Origin: Marinirhabdus sp050859505
Lineage (GTDB): Bacteria > Bacteroidota > Bacteroidia > Flavobacteriales > Flavobacteriaceae
Assembly: GCF_050859505.1 (NCBI RefSeq)
Contig: NZ_CP193934.1
Coordinates: 930,001-994,000, forward strand
Direction: 5' to 3'
DNA length: 64,000 nucleotides
The notes beneath the pieces were generated by a model that had not been told where the DNA came from, made no database searches, and saw only the letters and a list, made by a program, of their open reading frames with translations. This document shows, piece by piece, positions 1 to 9,128 of the stretch. Position numbers and translations under genes: made by a program. Every line of letters begins with the position of its first letter. Position 1 is the first letter of the stretch.

Positions 1-615
1 AATTAATTTTTCCTTATGCTGATTGGGACCGTAGTTGTTAGAACAATTGGTAGTCACCACAGGCATTCCGTAGGTATGAAAATAACTGCGCACAATAAAG
101 TCTGAAGACGCTTTCGACGCGCTGTACGGGCTATTAGGCGCGTATGGGGTTTCTTCGGTGAACAAGCCTGTTTCTCCTAAAGTTCCATACACCTCATCTG
201 TAGATACGTGTAAAAATCTCGCGTCTTTAAACGCTTCTTTTAATTGATTTGGACCCTCCATCCATAGCTTGTAAGCATTCTGAAGTAAATGAAACGTTCC
301 TACAATATTTGTTTCAATAAAAGCAGCGGGTCCCGTGATGGAATTGTCTACATGACTCTCCGCTGCAAAATGAATAACACGGTTAAATGTATAGGTTTCA
401 AAAAGTGATTTTACAAAGGCTTCATCACAGATATCTCCTTCTATAAAAGTGGCCCCATGCGCTCCTAAACAGCCCTCAAGATTCTTTAAATTTCCTGCAT
501 AGGTAAGCTTGTCTAAGACAAAAATTTCATCTTGTGTGTTTTCTAGCGCATGCTGTACATAATTAGAACCAATGAAACCTGCGCCCCCTGTAAGTAATAC
601 CTTATTGCTCTTCAA
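1..615 (-). CDS. rfbB: dTDP-glucose 4,6-dehydratase, 3' part beyond the window
   Basis: Converts dTDP-glucose to dTDP-4-keto-6-deoxyglucose in the cytoplasm, the committed step of dTDP-rhamnose and related deoxysugar synthesis for surface polysaccharides. About 205 N-terminal residues are visible. They show the Rossmann NAD-binding motif TGGAGFIGS, then HFAAESHVDNS, STDEVYGT, and the SDR catalytic pair in YSASK, which are hallmarks of the RfbB branch of extended SDRs. The C-terminal substrate domain lies off the left edge. An in-frame stop sits just upstream (627-625), and the first plausible start is TTG at 615. It begins 15 bases after the stop of the upstream gene, so the two are probably cotranscribed. 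Family assignment is firm; the TTG start is inference. Confidence 0.93.
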   Translation of the reverse strand, partial: MKSNKVLLTGGAGFIGSNYVQHALENTQDEIFVLDKLTYAGNLKNLEGCLGAHGATFIEGDICDEAFVKSLFETYTFNRVIHFAAESHVDNSITGPAAFIETNIVGTFHLLQNAYKLWMEGPNQLKEAFKDARFLHVSTDEVYGTLGETGLFTEETPYAPNSPYSASKASSDFIVRSYFHTYGMPVVTTNCSNNYGPNQHKEKLI

Positions 616-629
616 AATATATTTTTAGG

Positions 630-2312
630 TTATTCTAAAATCTGATTTAACATCTTTTCGGTAATTTTGTACGTTGGTTTTACCCCACTTGTACCCAAGC
701 CGCCACTCGCTAAAGTGCTTCCCGTTTCCAGCGGATTATCACTTGCATAATAAGCATATCTTACTTTTGTTTTGGCACTAATACTTCCTCTAATTTTGGC
801 TGCCGCTTGAATTGCTTTTTGGTAATGTGCGCCTTCCATTTCCAGCCCAATTACATTCCAAGTACTTTCGTGGAAAAACCTCAAGACATCCCTATTTTGC
901 AGCGAAGTTCCCAAAACGGTAATCATAGTGCCCGTACAAACCTTTATAGCATCATCTTCAAAATGAGATTTTTTTAGCCTATTCTTAAAGGGATAATTAT
1001 CTGCTGTTCCTTCAAAAACGTGTGCAGAAGGGATCATTACATCTCCTTTCCCACCTTCCAGAATTCCAGCTTTTCCCATAATACTTACGGAAGCAACATT
1101 CATAAAATATAAACTTTCATTGTCACCTACATAAGGTTTTAAAAGCTCGTCCATAGTTTCGTATGCCTGCTCTCCAAAAGCATAATCCATCACAATAATA
1201 ACGGGTTTTTCGCTTAGTTCTTTTTCTGAATGATCATAAATTTCCTTTGGAAACTGAGCCGTATCAAATACTTGTACGTTAATATTAGCGCCGCTGGTAT
1301 CCTTCAGATAGATCATTCCATTTTCTGACGCTTTTTTAGAAACTTTATCCCGTAATTTTCCATTTTTACCATCACTCAATGCTTCGTAGAGTTCTAGGCC
1401 TTTCAGTTTCTTTTTTTCAGCAGGAAGCGCAACTTCAGCAAAAAGTGTATTCATCACACTGTGCATATTGGCACTAATTATGTGAATAGGGCGCTTAAGA
1501 AGGTCTTTTTTTACTAGGGTTTGTTTTATATTTCTTGCCCATTTTTCGCCGTGAATATGGTGCCCTAAACGTTCGCGGAGTACGGGACTAAAGGTAATAA
1601 TACGTTTTTGGTCACCCAATGCTTCTTCAATCGCTAATTTTCCTAAATAATAAATAATATTGAAAAAACGGTGGGGGTTATTCTCACAAGCAAATAAAGG
1701 GAATACTCTTTTCACCTCATCAAAAGTGCGACCTAAAAAATTTGCCGTGTGTGTTAAGGCAACTTCCGTTTCTTCTTGCGTTAATTTGCCTTTCTTTTCA
1801 ACCGCTGCCTCTAATTTTTTCCAATCTCGAATTACGTGTCCATCATCATTAATAATCACCTGTTTCATAATCTTATGAGACTCTATGTACAAAAAAGTAA
1901 GGTGAGTCAAGACATCATAAATTTCTGAACGCCCACGAGTTACTTCAATATTCATCTGCTCTTCGTCTATGCGGTAGCAATTACGACGGCGCTTGGAGGG
2001 AATAATGGGTTCAAAATGTGAGTTGGCATAGCCTTCGTCACTTGTTAAATTTATGAAGGTACACTCTTCAATTCCATAGGGAAGACGATCTATAACGTAT
2101 AATAAGCCCTGTAATTCAATTTTTTCTTCTGCGATGCTTCCGTATATTTCTGGGCGTAATATTAGCAAAGATTCGCGCAAGGTTTCCCCAGAAATCCCCA
2201 TAGGCTTGTAAAATCCGCGATTAAATAAATGGCGCATCGTAATGTACAAACGCTCAATGGCGCCTGTACTTTCCTGCGCCCGGGTTCTTTTATGTGTATT
2301 GATTAAACTCAT
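630..2312 (-). CDS. Uncharacterised Bacteroidota protein (DUF6909-like) with nucleosidase/phosphorylase-like C-terminal half
   Basis: 560 residues with no signal peptide or membrane segment, so probably cytoplasmic. I recognise it only as a conserved Bacteroidota family, probably the one named DUF6909. The N-terminal 300 residues match nothing I know. The C-terminal 200 resemble the PNP/UDP-phosphorylase superfamily (MTA/SAH and AMP nucleosidases). GKAGILEGGKGDVMIP matches the family's glycine-rich loop plus the GD-(I/V)-(I/V) strand. GLEMEGAHYQKA matches the ribose-binding (V/I)EME segment. YYASDNPLE matches the strand ending in the catalytic SD. This suggests a nucleoside- or nucleotide-binding enzyme, but substrate and activity are unknown. 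The gene sits directly upstream of rfbB, 15 bases away. Confidence 0.8.
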   Translation of the reverse strand: MSLINTHKRTRAQESTGAIERLYITMRHLFNRGFYKPMGISGETLRESLLILRPEIYGSIAEEKIELQGLLYVIDRLPYGIEECTFINLTSDEGYANSHFEPIIPSKRRRNCYRIDEEQMNIEVTRGRSEIYDVLTHLTFLYIESHKIMKQVIINDDGHVIRDWKKLEAAVEKKGKLTQEETEVALTHTANFLGRTFDEVKRVFPLFACENNPHRFFNIIYYLGKLAIEEALGDQKRIITFSPVLRERLGHHIHGEKWARNIKQTLVKKDLLKRPIHIISANMHSVMNTLFAEVALPAEKKKLKGLELYEALSDGKNGKLRDKVSKKASENGMIYLKDTSGANINVQVFDTAQFPKEIYDHSEKELSEKPVIIVMDYAFGEQAYETMDELLKPYVGDNESLYFMNVASVSIMGKAGILEGGKGDVMIPSAHVFEGTADNYPFKNRLKKSHFEDDAIKVCTGTMITVLGTSLQNRDVLRFFHESTWNVIGLEMEGAHYQKAIQAAAKIRGSISAKTKVRYAYYASDNPLETGSTLASGGLGTSGVKPTYKITEKMLNQILE

Positions 2313-2500
2313 TTTGATTGCAAAGATACTAGTTTCGTTACTTTGTGAATTGGTTAACTGGTTAATTAGTGGTGAGGCCTGAGTTCGCTTTGCTTTGAGG
2401 GGTGAGTACAGGAGAGGTCTGCAAGGATCGTTTCCCGATAATACTTTGGAACAAGCTATTCCTCCTCATACCTCGCAGGTTTTCCAAGAAAATCCTTAGA

Positions 2501-3988
2501 CTATTTTCTAAAAAAATCTGCAATCTTTCGATCGTTAGACAACCTTGGCACCTTATTTTGCCCACCCAATTTGCCTTGGGATTTCATATATGCCTGAAAG
2601 CTATTCTTTGGCAACGCCTTTATCTTCAAAGGTTGCAGCACCTTTCCTTCAATTAAATCGAAATAATAGCTGTTTTGTTGCTGCATTGAAGCATCCAGTT
2701 TTTCTGCTATTTGCTGAAGGTTTTCGGGCTCACTTTCAAATTCAATACACCATTCATGATACGGTAGTTCATTTGCCAAGCTTTCGGTCTGTGGGGCGAC
2801 GGTAAATTCTGAAATACTAAAACTGAAAGCTTCCATCGCTTCTTTCATCGCTTGCTCTACTTCTTTCCCAATGACGTGTTCCCCAAATGCCGAAATAAAA
2901 TGTTTGATGCGTCCTGAGACAATCACCCGGTAAGGTTTTAATGAGGTAAACTGTACCGTGTCTCCCACATTGTAGGCCCACAAACCAGCATTTGAAGAAA
3001 CGATAAGTACATAATTTATATCCAATTCCACTTCGCCAATGGTTAATCGCCGAGGGTTTTCTTCAAAAAATTGATCTGCTTTAACAAATTCGTAGAACAT
3101 CCCGCTATCCAACTGAAGCAACATTCCTTTTTCTTTCTGGCTATCTTGAAAGGCAAAAAAACCTTCCGAAGCTGGAAAAAGCTCTATACTTGGCACTTTC
3201 CTACCCAGTAGCGCTTCAAATTTGGCACGGTACGGTTCATAATTAACACCTCCGTAGATAAACAGGTTGAAATTTGGGAAAAGTTTTCCCACTGGTTTAC
3301 CCGTTTTAGCTTTCAGTCTTTCAAAATACATCTGTACCCAGGACGGGATGCCGCTAATCACAGTCATATCCTCGTTTTTGGTTTCTTCAACGATAGCGTC
3401 TACTTTGGTTTCCCAGTCTTCAATACAATTGGTTTCCCAGCTGGGCAGGCGGTTTTTCTGAAGGTAATTAGGCACATAATGCGCTACAATGCCTGATAAC
3501 CTGCCCAGTTGTATCCCGTTCTTCTCGTTCATTTCCGGGCTTCCTTGTAGAAAAATCATTTTTCCATCTACAAAATTGGCATTTCCAGTTTCATTAATAT
3601 AGCAAAGGATAGCGTTACGAGCCGCTTGAATATGCGAAGGCATAGATTCTTTCGTTAACGGAATATATTTTGCGCCAGATGTAGTCCCAGAAGTTTTAGC
3701 AAAGTACAATGGTTTTCCTGGCCACAAGACATCACTATCACCTTGCACAACTTTTTCAACATAAGGCTTTAAATCTTCATAATCTCTAATGGGTACTTGG
3801 TTTGCAAAGTCTTCGCGTGTTGAAATGTCTTTAAAATTGTGATCTTTTCCGAAGGAAGTTTCCGCAGCACTTTTTATTAAATTCTTGAAAACCTTTTCTT
3901 GTGCTTTCACAGGGTTGTTTACCCAGCGATTCATCTTGGCAACAACAACTTTAGCGAAAATTTTGGCGGCGAAAGATTTTAACGACAT
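2501..3988 (-). CDS. GH3 auxin-responsive-promoter family protein (acyl-adenylating enzyme)
   Basis: 495 residues, full length for bacterial GH3 proteins. GH3 enzymes belong to the ANL adenylating superfamily and, in plants, activate carboxylic acids such as auxin and jasmonate with ATP and join them to amino acids. The bacterial substrate is unknown. The adenylate-forming P-loop is visible as TSGTTSGAK at residues 99-107, followed by the GH3-like SGIPSWVQMYFERL and IELFPASEGFFAFQD segments and YNVGDTVQFTS near the hinge. The start lies only 2 bases after the stop of the upstream M23 peptidase gene, implying one transcript. Family is secure; the biochemical role is open. Confidence 0.9.
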   Translation of the reverse strand: MSLKSFAAKIFAKVVVAKMNRWVNNPVKAQEKVFKNLIKSAAETSFGKDHNFKDISTREDFANQVPIRDYEDLKPYVEKVVQGDSDVLWPGKPLYFAKTSGTTSGAKYIPLTKESMPSHIQAARNAILCYINETGNANFVDGKMIFLQGSPEMNEKNGIQLGRLSGIVAHYVPNYLQKNRLPSWETNCIEDWETKVDAIVEETKNEDMTVISGIPSWVQMYFERLKAKTGKPVGKLFPNFNLFIYGGVNYEPYRAKFEALLGRKVPSIELFPASEGFFAFQDSQKEKGMLLQLDSGMFYEFVKADQFFEENPRRLTIGEVELDINYVLIVSSNAGLWAYNVGDTVQFTSLKPYRVIVSGRIKHFISAFGEHVIGKEVEQAMKEAMEAFSFSISEFTVAPQTESLANELPYHEWCIEFESEPENLQQIAEKLDASMQQQNSYYFDLIEGKVLQPLKIKALPKNSFQAYMKSQGKLGGQNKVPRLSNDRKIADFFRK

Positions 3989-3990
3989 AG

Positions 3991-4857
3991 TTATTCAAAA
4001 TCTATAAAGTTGGTTGGGTCTATTGGATAGCTGTCGCTCCAAAGTTCAAAATGAAGGTGAGGTCCTGTGGTAAGCTCTCCTGTGTTACCTACTGTGGCAA
4101 TTACCTCTCCTGCTTTTACCAATTCTCCCTGTTCTTTGTTTAGCGAAGCATTGTGTTTGTATGCCGAAATAATATCGTTTCTATGTTCAATAATCATGAC
4201 ATATCCAGTTTCTGCAGTCCATGCAGCAAAAATTACCGTTCCATCTGCAACAGCTTTTACTGGCGCATCTTTTACGGTTACTATATCTACGGCAAAATGT
4301 TTTTCCTTTGGATTGTAAGAAGAGGATATATTTCCTTTTACAGGTGCGAAAAGAACCACATTAATTTCGCCTGTGTTGGCTAGTGGATTGTACTTATCTT
4401 CTCGCGCCACCTTCTCGCGCAGTAAGGAGTCTTCGGTAGAGGGATTAAAATTTACTATGGAAGGATCCAATTGGGCGGCATTAATTATCGAATCTTTATT
4501 AAAATCTACTGTTTTAACGTCCCCTGTGAGCACTTTACGTATGGAGGCGAGGTATTGCTGATTCACATTTAATTCTTGCTGTAAAGAGTCTGTTTTGTAT
4601 GCTAGGTTGGTTGCTTTAAGTTTTAAGGAGGTAGATGAGTACCCCGGTATGTATTCCCGCAAGGGTGTAAAAGCAATAAGTATGGTCGTGGCTATAATTA
4701 ACAACAACGTGAAAATTGTGCTGAATACAAAAACGTTTAGTCTATTGAGTTTAAAAGAAAAGCGCTCTTCAAAAGTATCTTCATTAAGCACCACTAAGCG
4801 ATACTTATGCAGTAGCTTTTTCTTGATTTTTCTGGACCGTTTCTCTTTTTGTGCCAT
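3991..4857 (-). CDS. M23 family metallopeptidase (membrane-anchored peptidoglycan hydrolase)
   Basis: 288 residues. A basic cytoplasmic N-terminus is followed by one transmembrane helix (about 42-63), a short coiled-coil-like linker, and a C-terminal LytM/M23 domain from about residue 170. The zinc ligands are recognisable: HxxxD at 187-191 (HFAVD) and the HLH pair at 267-269 (GPHLHFELW). H235 in the YKHN loop is the expected catalytic histidine. All are present, so an active endopeptidase cleaving peptidoglycan cross-links in the periplasm is likely, rather than a degenerate EnvC/NlpD-type activator. It heads a probable two-gene transcript with the GH3 gene, and is divergent from tatA. Confidence 0.9.
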   Translation of the reverse strand: MAQKEKRSRKIKKKLLHKYRLVVLNEDTFEERFSFKLNRLNVFVFSTIFTLLLIIATTILIAFTPLREYIPGYSSTSLKLKATNLAYKTDSLQQELNVNQQYLASIRKVLTGDVKTVDFNKDSIINAAQLDPSIVNFNPSTEDSLLREKVAREDKYNPLANTGEINVVLFAPVKGNISSSYNPKEKHFAVDIVTVKDAPVKAVADGTVIFAAWTAETGYVMIIEHRNDIISAYKHNASLNKEQGELVKAGEVIATVGNTGELTTGPHLHFELWSDSYPIDPTNFIDFE

Positions 4858-4916
4858 ACCGTGTACAAATATAAAATAAATGAAGACCGTTTTGCAGGTA
4901 TCTTGTATGCAAAACG

Positions 4917-4945
4917 TTGTTTCTAGTAAAAACTTGTTACCTTTG
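4917..4945 (+). promoter_or_regulatory. Bacteroidota-type promoter of tatA
   Basis: TTG at 4917-4919 and TACCTTTG at 4938-4945, separated by 18 bases. This fits the -33/-7 (TTG/TAnnTTTG) consensus. The tatA ATG lies 20 bases downstream of the -7 element. Confidence 0.75.
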
Positions 4946-4965
4946 CCATAATAAAATTGAATACT

Positions 4966-5151
4966 ATGGAAGCACTATTTATCCCTATGGTTATTGGTTG
5001 GCCACAAATAATTTTAATTGTTGTGGTTGTATTACTATTGTTTGGAGGACGTAAAATTCCTGAAATGATGCGTGGCTTAGGAAGCGGAATTAAAGAATTT
5101 AAGGACGCGTCTAAGGAAGACAATGACGAAAAAATTGAAGACAAAAAATAA
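4966..5151 (+). CDS. tatA: Twin-arginine translocase subunit TatA/TatE family
   Basis: 61 residues. One N-terminal membrane helix (about 8-25, ending LLLFGG) is followed by the TatA signature FGGRKIPEMMRGLGSGIKEFKDA and an acidic/basic tail. TatA multimerises to form the path for folded proteins carrying twin-arginine signals across the inner membrane. An in-frame TTG at 4957 would add three residues, but ATG 4966 is preferred because the helix and promoter spacing fit it. It stands alone: no tatB or tatC lies in the window. A strong terminator follows within 25 bases, so it is monocistronic. Confidence 0.93.
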   Translation: MEALFIPMVIGWPQIILIVVVVLLLFGGRKIPEMMRGLGSGIKEFKDASKEDNDEKIEDKK

Positions 5152-5173
5152 GTTAGTTTCTTTTATGAAGCTG

Positions 5174-5209
5174 AAAAACCCGCTAACAATATCGTTTAGC
5201 GGGTTTTTT
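5174..5209. terminator. Bidirectional rho-independent terminator between tatA and the DUF4837 gene
   Basis: A 13-bp stem (AAAAACCCGCTAA pairing with TTAGCGGGTTTTT, arms 5174-5186 and 5196-5208) with a 9-base loop. The arms give T-runs on both strands. It serves the two convergent genes. Confidence 0.9.
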
Positions 5210-5231
5210 CATGAGTACTTTAAGCTTAAGT

Positions 5232-6206
5232 TTACTTGATTTTAGCAGACTTGATAATTGCCTCCAGTTCAAACTGAAGGTCTCTTTTCTCTTCAGAAGG
5301 CGCATATGTAAATCCTTCCAGAATAAGCCAGCGGTTGTTGGCATCGTCTTTTACGGCGTAGTTCACGAAAGGTCCTGCCATATAAGCATCTGTTATTTCC
5401 CAGGTTCCTTTGGTGATATAAGTCTCCTTGCCGTCCAATTCTGAAGAAAATAAAAGTGGTGAATAGGCGGCTTCTGTTATAAATTTACTACCGTCTTCTA
5501 CTGGTAATAATTCTGCACCAATTGTATTTCGTACATTGATGATATCTGCCATTGCGCTGTCTTTGCGTATCGCATTTAGCGGTGCTTCGTAAATAAATAT
5601 GTTGGTAGTTCCAGCTTCAATACTTTTTCTAAGCCAGTAGTAATCCCCACCAGATTTTGCTACTCTATACGCTGTTGGCACTTTTAAAGTCACGCCAAAC
5701 TCCTGTTGTAACGTATCCAATTTTCGAAGTGATAACCGGATTCTTTTTTGTTTTTCTTTTATTTCAGAAGCATAAAAAGCAGCTTTAATCTTTTCTTGAT
5801 TTTCTTGAAGTAACGCAATAAGCGCTTCTGTGGTTGGTGCGGTTAAAAAAGCACCCGTTTGTGGCTTGGCAAAACTGTTTTGGTTTAGACTAAAATTTGT
5901 AGAATCGCTTATTGTAACGTGTAAAAAAATACGATACCGCTGTGCAAAGTCTGTAAAGCTGGATGGTTTCATTTGTACCATTGAATACAGTGGCTCATCC
6001 TGAGGAAGACCATCTGCAGGAGCAGCAAAGTATTCTCTAATAGATTCTCCAACATCTCCATTCCAGAGTTCTTCGGAGGTTACAATTTGAAGCGAGTTAA
6101 TATTCCCTACAGAATCTGGTCTGTATGTACTGGTAGAGTTTGAGCCGTCACCACAGGAAGTAGCAACAAAAAAAAGGCCCAATAAAGCGGCGTAGATTGG
6201 TTTCAT
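5232..6206 (-). CDS. DUF4837 family lipoprotein
   Basis: 324 residues. A lipoprotein signal (MKPIYAALLGLFFVATSC, lipobox ending at Cys18 then GDGSNS) predicts export and lipid anchoring in the envelope. The rest matches the Bacteroidota family DUF4837, whose function is not known. No catalytic motif stands out. It follows the LysM lytic transglycosylase by 22 bases on the same strand, so the two are probably coexpressed, which suggests, without proving it, a role near the cell wall. Confidence 0.82.
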   Translation of the reverse strand: MKPIYAALLGLFFVATSCGDGSNSTSTYRPDSVGNINSLQIVTSEELWNGDVGESIREYFAAPADGLPQDEPLYSMVQMKPSSFTDFAQRYRIFLHVTISDSTNFSLNQNSFAKPQTGAFLTAPTTEALIALLQENQEKIKAAFYASEIKEKQKRIRLSLRKLDTLQQEFGVTLKVPTAYRVAKSGGDYYWLRKSIEAGTTNIFIYEAPLNAIRKDSAMADIINVRNTIGAELLPVEDGSKFITEAAYSPLLFSSELDGKETYITKGTWEITDAYMAGPFVNYAVKDDANNRWLILEGFTYAPSEEKRDLQFELEAIIKSAKIK

Positions 6207-6228
6207 GGATATAGTTTGAAGGGAACAA

Positions 6229-7791
6229 TTATCCTTTTTGGATCTTTAATTTCATTCCCGGTTTCAGATTTGTACCACCAATATCGTTCCATTTTTTTAG
6301 ATTGTCTACGCTTACGCCAGGAAATTTTTGCGAAATGCTCCAGAGAGAGTCTCCATTTTTAACTGTATAAGTCCTTTCACTGTTGCTAGAAGCAGTTTTC
6401 GAACCAGCCTTTGAGGCTGTGGATTTGATTGGGTTTCTTGAATGAATAGTTAAGCGTTGACCTACTCGTAATCTGTTGCTTTTTAGACCATTCCATCGTT
6501 TTATACTAGAAACAGACACTCCGTATTTTTCCGCTATTTTACCAAGGAAATCCCCACTACGCACCCGATATCTAATTTTATCTTCTTGTTCAAAAAGTTC
6601 GGGTAAGGGTTTTTCACGTTCTTCCAGTTCTTTTTCTACATAGGCGTAAATAGCTTGTTCATTGCTTACAAATTTACCGACCGCATCTATAGGGAGACGA
6701 AGCACATAATTTTCGTCTTCTATAAAAGGAATCACGTCTTTTTTATAGGAAGGATTTAAGAATCGAACTTCGTCAATATCCAGATTGGTTACTTCGGCTA
6801 CCTGCTGAAGCGTGATCATTTTTTGAACTTTAATGGTATCGGTAGCAACAAAAGGAAATTGAGGTCCATTGCTTTTAAAGCCGTGCTCTTCAGCAAATTC
6901 AAAAATATACATAGTTGCTAAAAATGCGGGTACATAGCCCGCCGTTTCACGTGGAAGGTATTGTCTAATATTCCAATAATTAGTCTGTCCATTTGCTCTG
7001 CGTAGCGCTTTTGCAACATTTCCTGGACCGCTATTATACGCTGCTAATGCCAAGTCCCAATCGCCCAGACTTTTTTCCAAACTCTTAAGGTACAGGCAGG
7101 CGGCTTCTGTTGCCATAATTGGATCCGACCTTTCATCTACATAACTATTTACATCTAGTCCAAACATTTTTCCAGTACTAAACATAAATTGCCACAGCCC
7201 TTGCGCACCCACGCGCGAAGTAGCTCGTGGTTCTAAGGCCGATTCTACAATGGCCAAATATTTCATCTCTAAGGGTAGCCCATGTCTATCTAAAGCCTCT
7301 TCAAACATTGGGAAATAATAATCACTTAACGCCATTAATCGCGCCAAGCTTTTTCGCCTATTTTTTAGATAGCCTTTGATTACGCTTTCTAAGGATGTGT
7401 TATATTCTACATTAAACGGAGTTCTGGCGTTAAGTAATTCGAGGCGCTGTTTTAAAACTTCGGTTGGGAGTTCTTCATATTCAACAGGTTCATGATTTTC
7501 GTCCAAAACACTACCATACATTTCTTCAAAACGGCCTGTTGAAAAAAGTTCTTTTAGCCAAATACTATCAATTTTTCTGGCGTGCGACATGTCTTCTAAG
7601 CTAAAAACCATAGTGTCCTTAATCTTAGTGGAGACTACGGTAGTTGGTAAGTCGCCGGAAATGGATGTAACGGTAATAGAATCTACTATTTGTAATTTTT
7701 GCTTCTGAATTGAATCTACCAACGGCTTTTTTTGCGCCAATAAACAAAAGCTGCCAAAAAGAGTAAATAAGCTTAGGATAACTGTTTTCAT
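6229..7791 (-). CDS. Membrane-bound lytic murein transglycosylase D-like protein with two LysM domains
   Basis: 520 residues from the ATG at 7791; an upstream in-frame ATG at 7806 would add five residues before the natural signal peptide MKTVILSLFTLFGSFCLLAQ. An SLT/goose-lysozyme-like domain lies in the middle, with the catalytic glutamate in YLAIVESALEP, then GAQGLWQFMFSTG and the AAYNSGPGNV motif typical of MltD. Two LysM peptidoglycan-binding repeats (RYRVRSGDFLGKIAEKYGV and TYTVKNGDSLWSISQKF) form the C-terminus. The enzyme cleaves the MurNAc-GlcNAc bond with 1,6-anhydro product formation in the periplasm. It lies between pgk and the DUF4837 lipoprotein gene. Confidence 0.92.
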   Translation of the reverse strand: MKTVILSLFTLFGSFCLLAQKKPLVDSIQKQKLQIVDSITVTSISGDLPTTVVSTKIKDTMVFSLEDMSHARKIDSIWLKELFSTGRFEEMYGSVLDENHEPVEYEELPTEVLKQRLELLNARTPFNVEYNTSLESVIKGYLKNRRKSLARLMALSDYYFPMFEEALDRHGLPLEMKYLAIVESALEPRATSRVGAQGLWQFMFSTGKMFGLDVNSYVDERSDPIMATEAACLYLKSLEKSLGDWDLALAAYNSGPGNVAKALRRANGQTNYWNIRQYLPRETAGYVPAFLATMYIFEFAEEHGFKSNGPQFPFVATDTIKVQKMITLQQVAEVTNLDIDEVRFLNPSYKKDVIPFIEDENYVLRLPIDAVGKFVSNEQAIYAYVEKELEEREKPLPELFEQEDKIRYRVRSGDFLGKIAEKYGVSVSSIKRWNGLKSNRLRVGQRLTIHSRNPIKSTASKAGSKTASSNSERTYTVKNGDSLWSISQKFPGVSVDNLKKWNDIGGTNLKPGMKLKIQKG

Positions 7792-7889
7792 AAGTAGGGA
7801 ACGCAATTTTATAAATTAAAGTATGGTCAAAAGTACTGAAACAAACGGATTGAGCAAATTTTTAAACTACACTCGCATTTTTAGATATA

Positions 7890-9077
7890 TCATTCCAGAA
7901 GCGCTTGTATGCCCGGAAGGGTCTTTCCCTCCAACATCTCCAACATAGCACCACCCCCTGTTGAAACGTAACTCATATGAGTTGCAAGGTTAAATTTTTG
8001 TACTGCTGCTACTGAATCGCCTCCTCCAACTAAAGAAAATGCGCCATTTGCAGTTGCTTCCGCAATGGCTTCCCCTAATTTTATAGTACCCTCAGCAAAT
8101 TTTTCCATTTCAAAAACTCCAACAGGACCATTCCATAAAATAGTCTTAGATTTTAAAATTACGTTGGCAAATTGTTCATTAGACCGTGGTCCGGAATCTA
8201 ACCCCAACCAGCCTTCGGGAATAGCATCGGCAGGTTCGTTTGTAGTATTTGCAAATTCTGAAAAACTATCTGCAGCGATTACATCTACCGGTAAATGCAC
8301 CTGTACATTTTTTTCTTTTGCTTTTTCCAGAATATCCAAAGCTGTATCCAATTTATCGTCTTCAACCAGAGAACTTCCAATATTTCCACCAGTTGCTTTT
8401 ATAAAAGTAAATGCCATTCCTCCTCCAATAATAAGGTGGTCAATTGTATCTAATATATTTTCAATAACCGTAATCTTTGAAGACACTTTTGCTCCGCCAA
8501 TGATAGCAGTAACAGGAGATTGGCCATCGGTAAGTATTTTTTTAACGTTTTCAATTTCTGAAGCTAACAACATTCCGAAGCATTTGTTTTCAGGGAAAAA
8601 CTGAGCTATGACCGTGGTGGATGCGTGTGCTCTATGAGCCGTTCCAAAGGCATCATTTACATAATAATCGCCCAGTTTTGATAGTTTTTCGGCGAAGTCA
8701 CGATCTCCTTCAGTTTCTTCTGTATAGTAGCGTAGGTTTTCTAACAACAAAATTTCACCTGGCTTTAAGTTGGAAACAGCTTCTTCGGCAGCCGGGCCAA
8801 TACAATCTTCAGCGAATTTAACTTGTACTCCAAAGATTTTAGTTGCTCTATTTATAATATGTCGCAGTGAAAACTTGTCTTCTTTACCTTTTGGACGGCC
8901 TAAATGAGATAGTAAAATACAAGATCCACCACTTTCCAAAATATTGAAAATAGTTGGCTTAGCGGCTTCTATCCTTGTGGCATCTGTCACTTCCAGATTG
9001 TCATTTAATGGCACATTAAAGTCTACGCGCACCAATACTTTCTTATTATTAAAATTTACGTCTTTTACGGTTTTCAT
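7890..9077 (-). CDS. pgk: Phosphoglycerate kinase
   Basis: 395 residues, normal length for bacterial PGK. It transfers the acyl phosphate of 1,3-bisphosphoglycerate to ADP in glycolysis and runs in reverse in gluconeogenesis. Visible signatures are the N-terminal RVDFNVPL, the substrate-binding HLGRPKG and LLENLRYYTEE, GGAKVSSKI, the WNGPVGVFE loop and the C-terminal GGGDSVAAV nucleotide-binding motif. It is transcribed divergently from holB, with a TATCTTTG -7 element 18 bases upstream of the ATG. The wall genes downstream may be read from the same promoter. Confidence 0.97.
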   Translation of the reverse strand: MKTVKDVNFNNKKVLVRVDFNVPLNDNLEVTDATRIEAAKPTIFNILESGGSCILLSHLGRPKGKEDKFSLRHIINRATKIFGVQVKFAEDCIGPAAEEAVSNLKPGEILLLENLRYYTEETEGDRDFAEKLSKLGDYYVNDAFGTAHRAHASTTVIAQFFPENKCFGMLLASEIENVKKILTDGQSPVTAIIGGAKVSSKITVIENILDTIDHLIIGGGMAFTFIKATGGNIGSSLVEDDKLDTALDILEKAKEKNVQVHLPVDVIAADSFSEFANTTNEPADAIPEGWLGLDSGPRSNEQFANVILKSKTILWNGPVGVFEMEKFAEGTIKLGEAIAEATANGAFSLVGGGDSVAAVQKFNLATHMSYVSTGGGAMLEMLEGKTLPGIQALLE

Positions 9078-9095
9078 GCTCCTTATTTAAGTAGA

Positions 9096-9103
9096 CAAAG
9101 ATA
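9096..9103 (-). promoter_or_regulatory. -7 element (TATCTTTG) of the pgk promoter
   Basis: A perfect TAnnTTTG on the minus strand, 18 bases before the pgk start. No clear -33 TTG was found at the expected distance. Confidence 0.55.
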
Positions 9104-9128
9104 CCATTTTTGTAGTATTGAGCACAGC

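Noticed and set aside
8065..8604. A 179-codon open frame opposite pgk
   Set aside because: It lies antisense to a clearly conserved gene and its translation has no recognisable motif.
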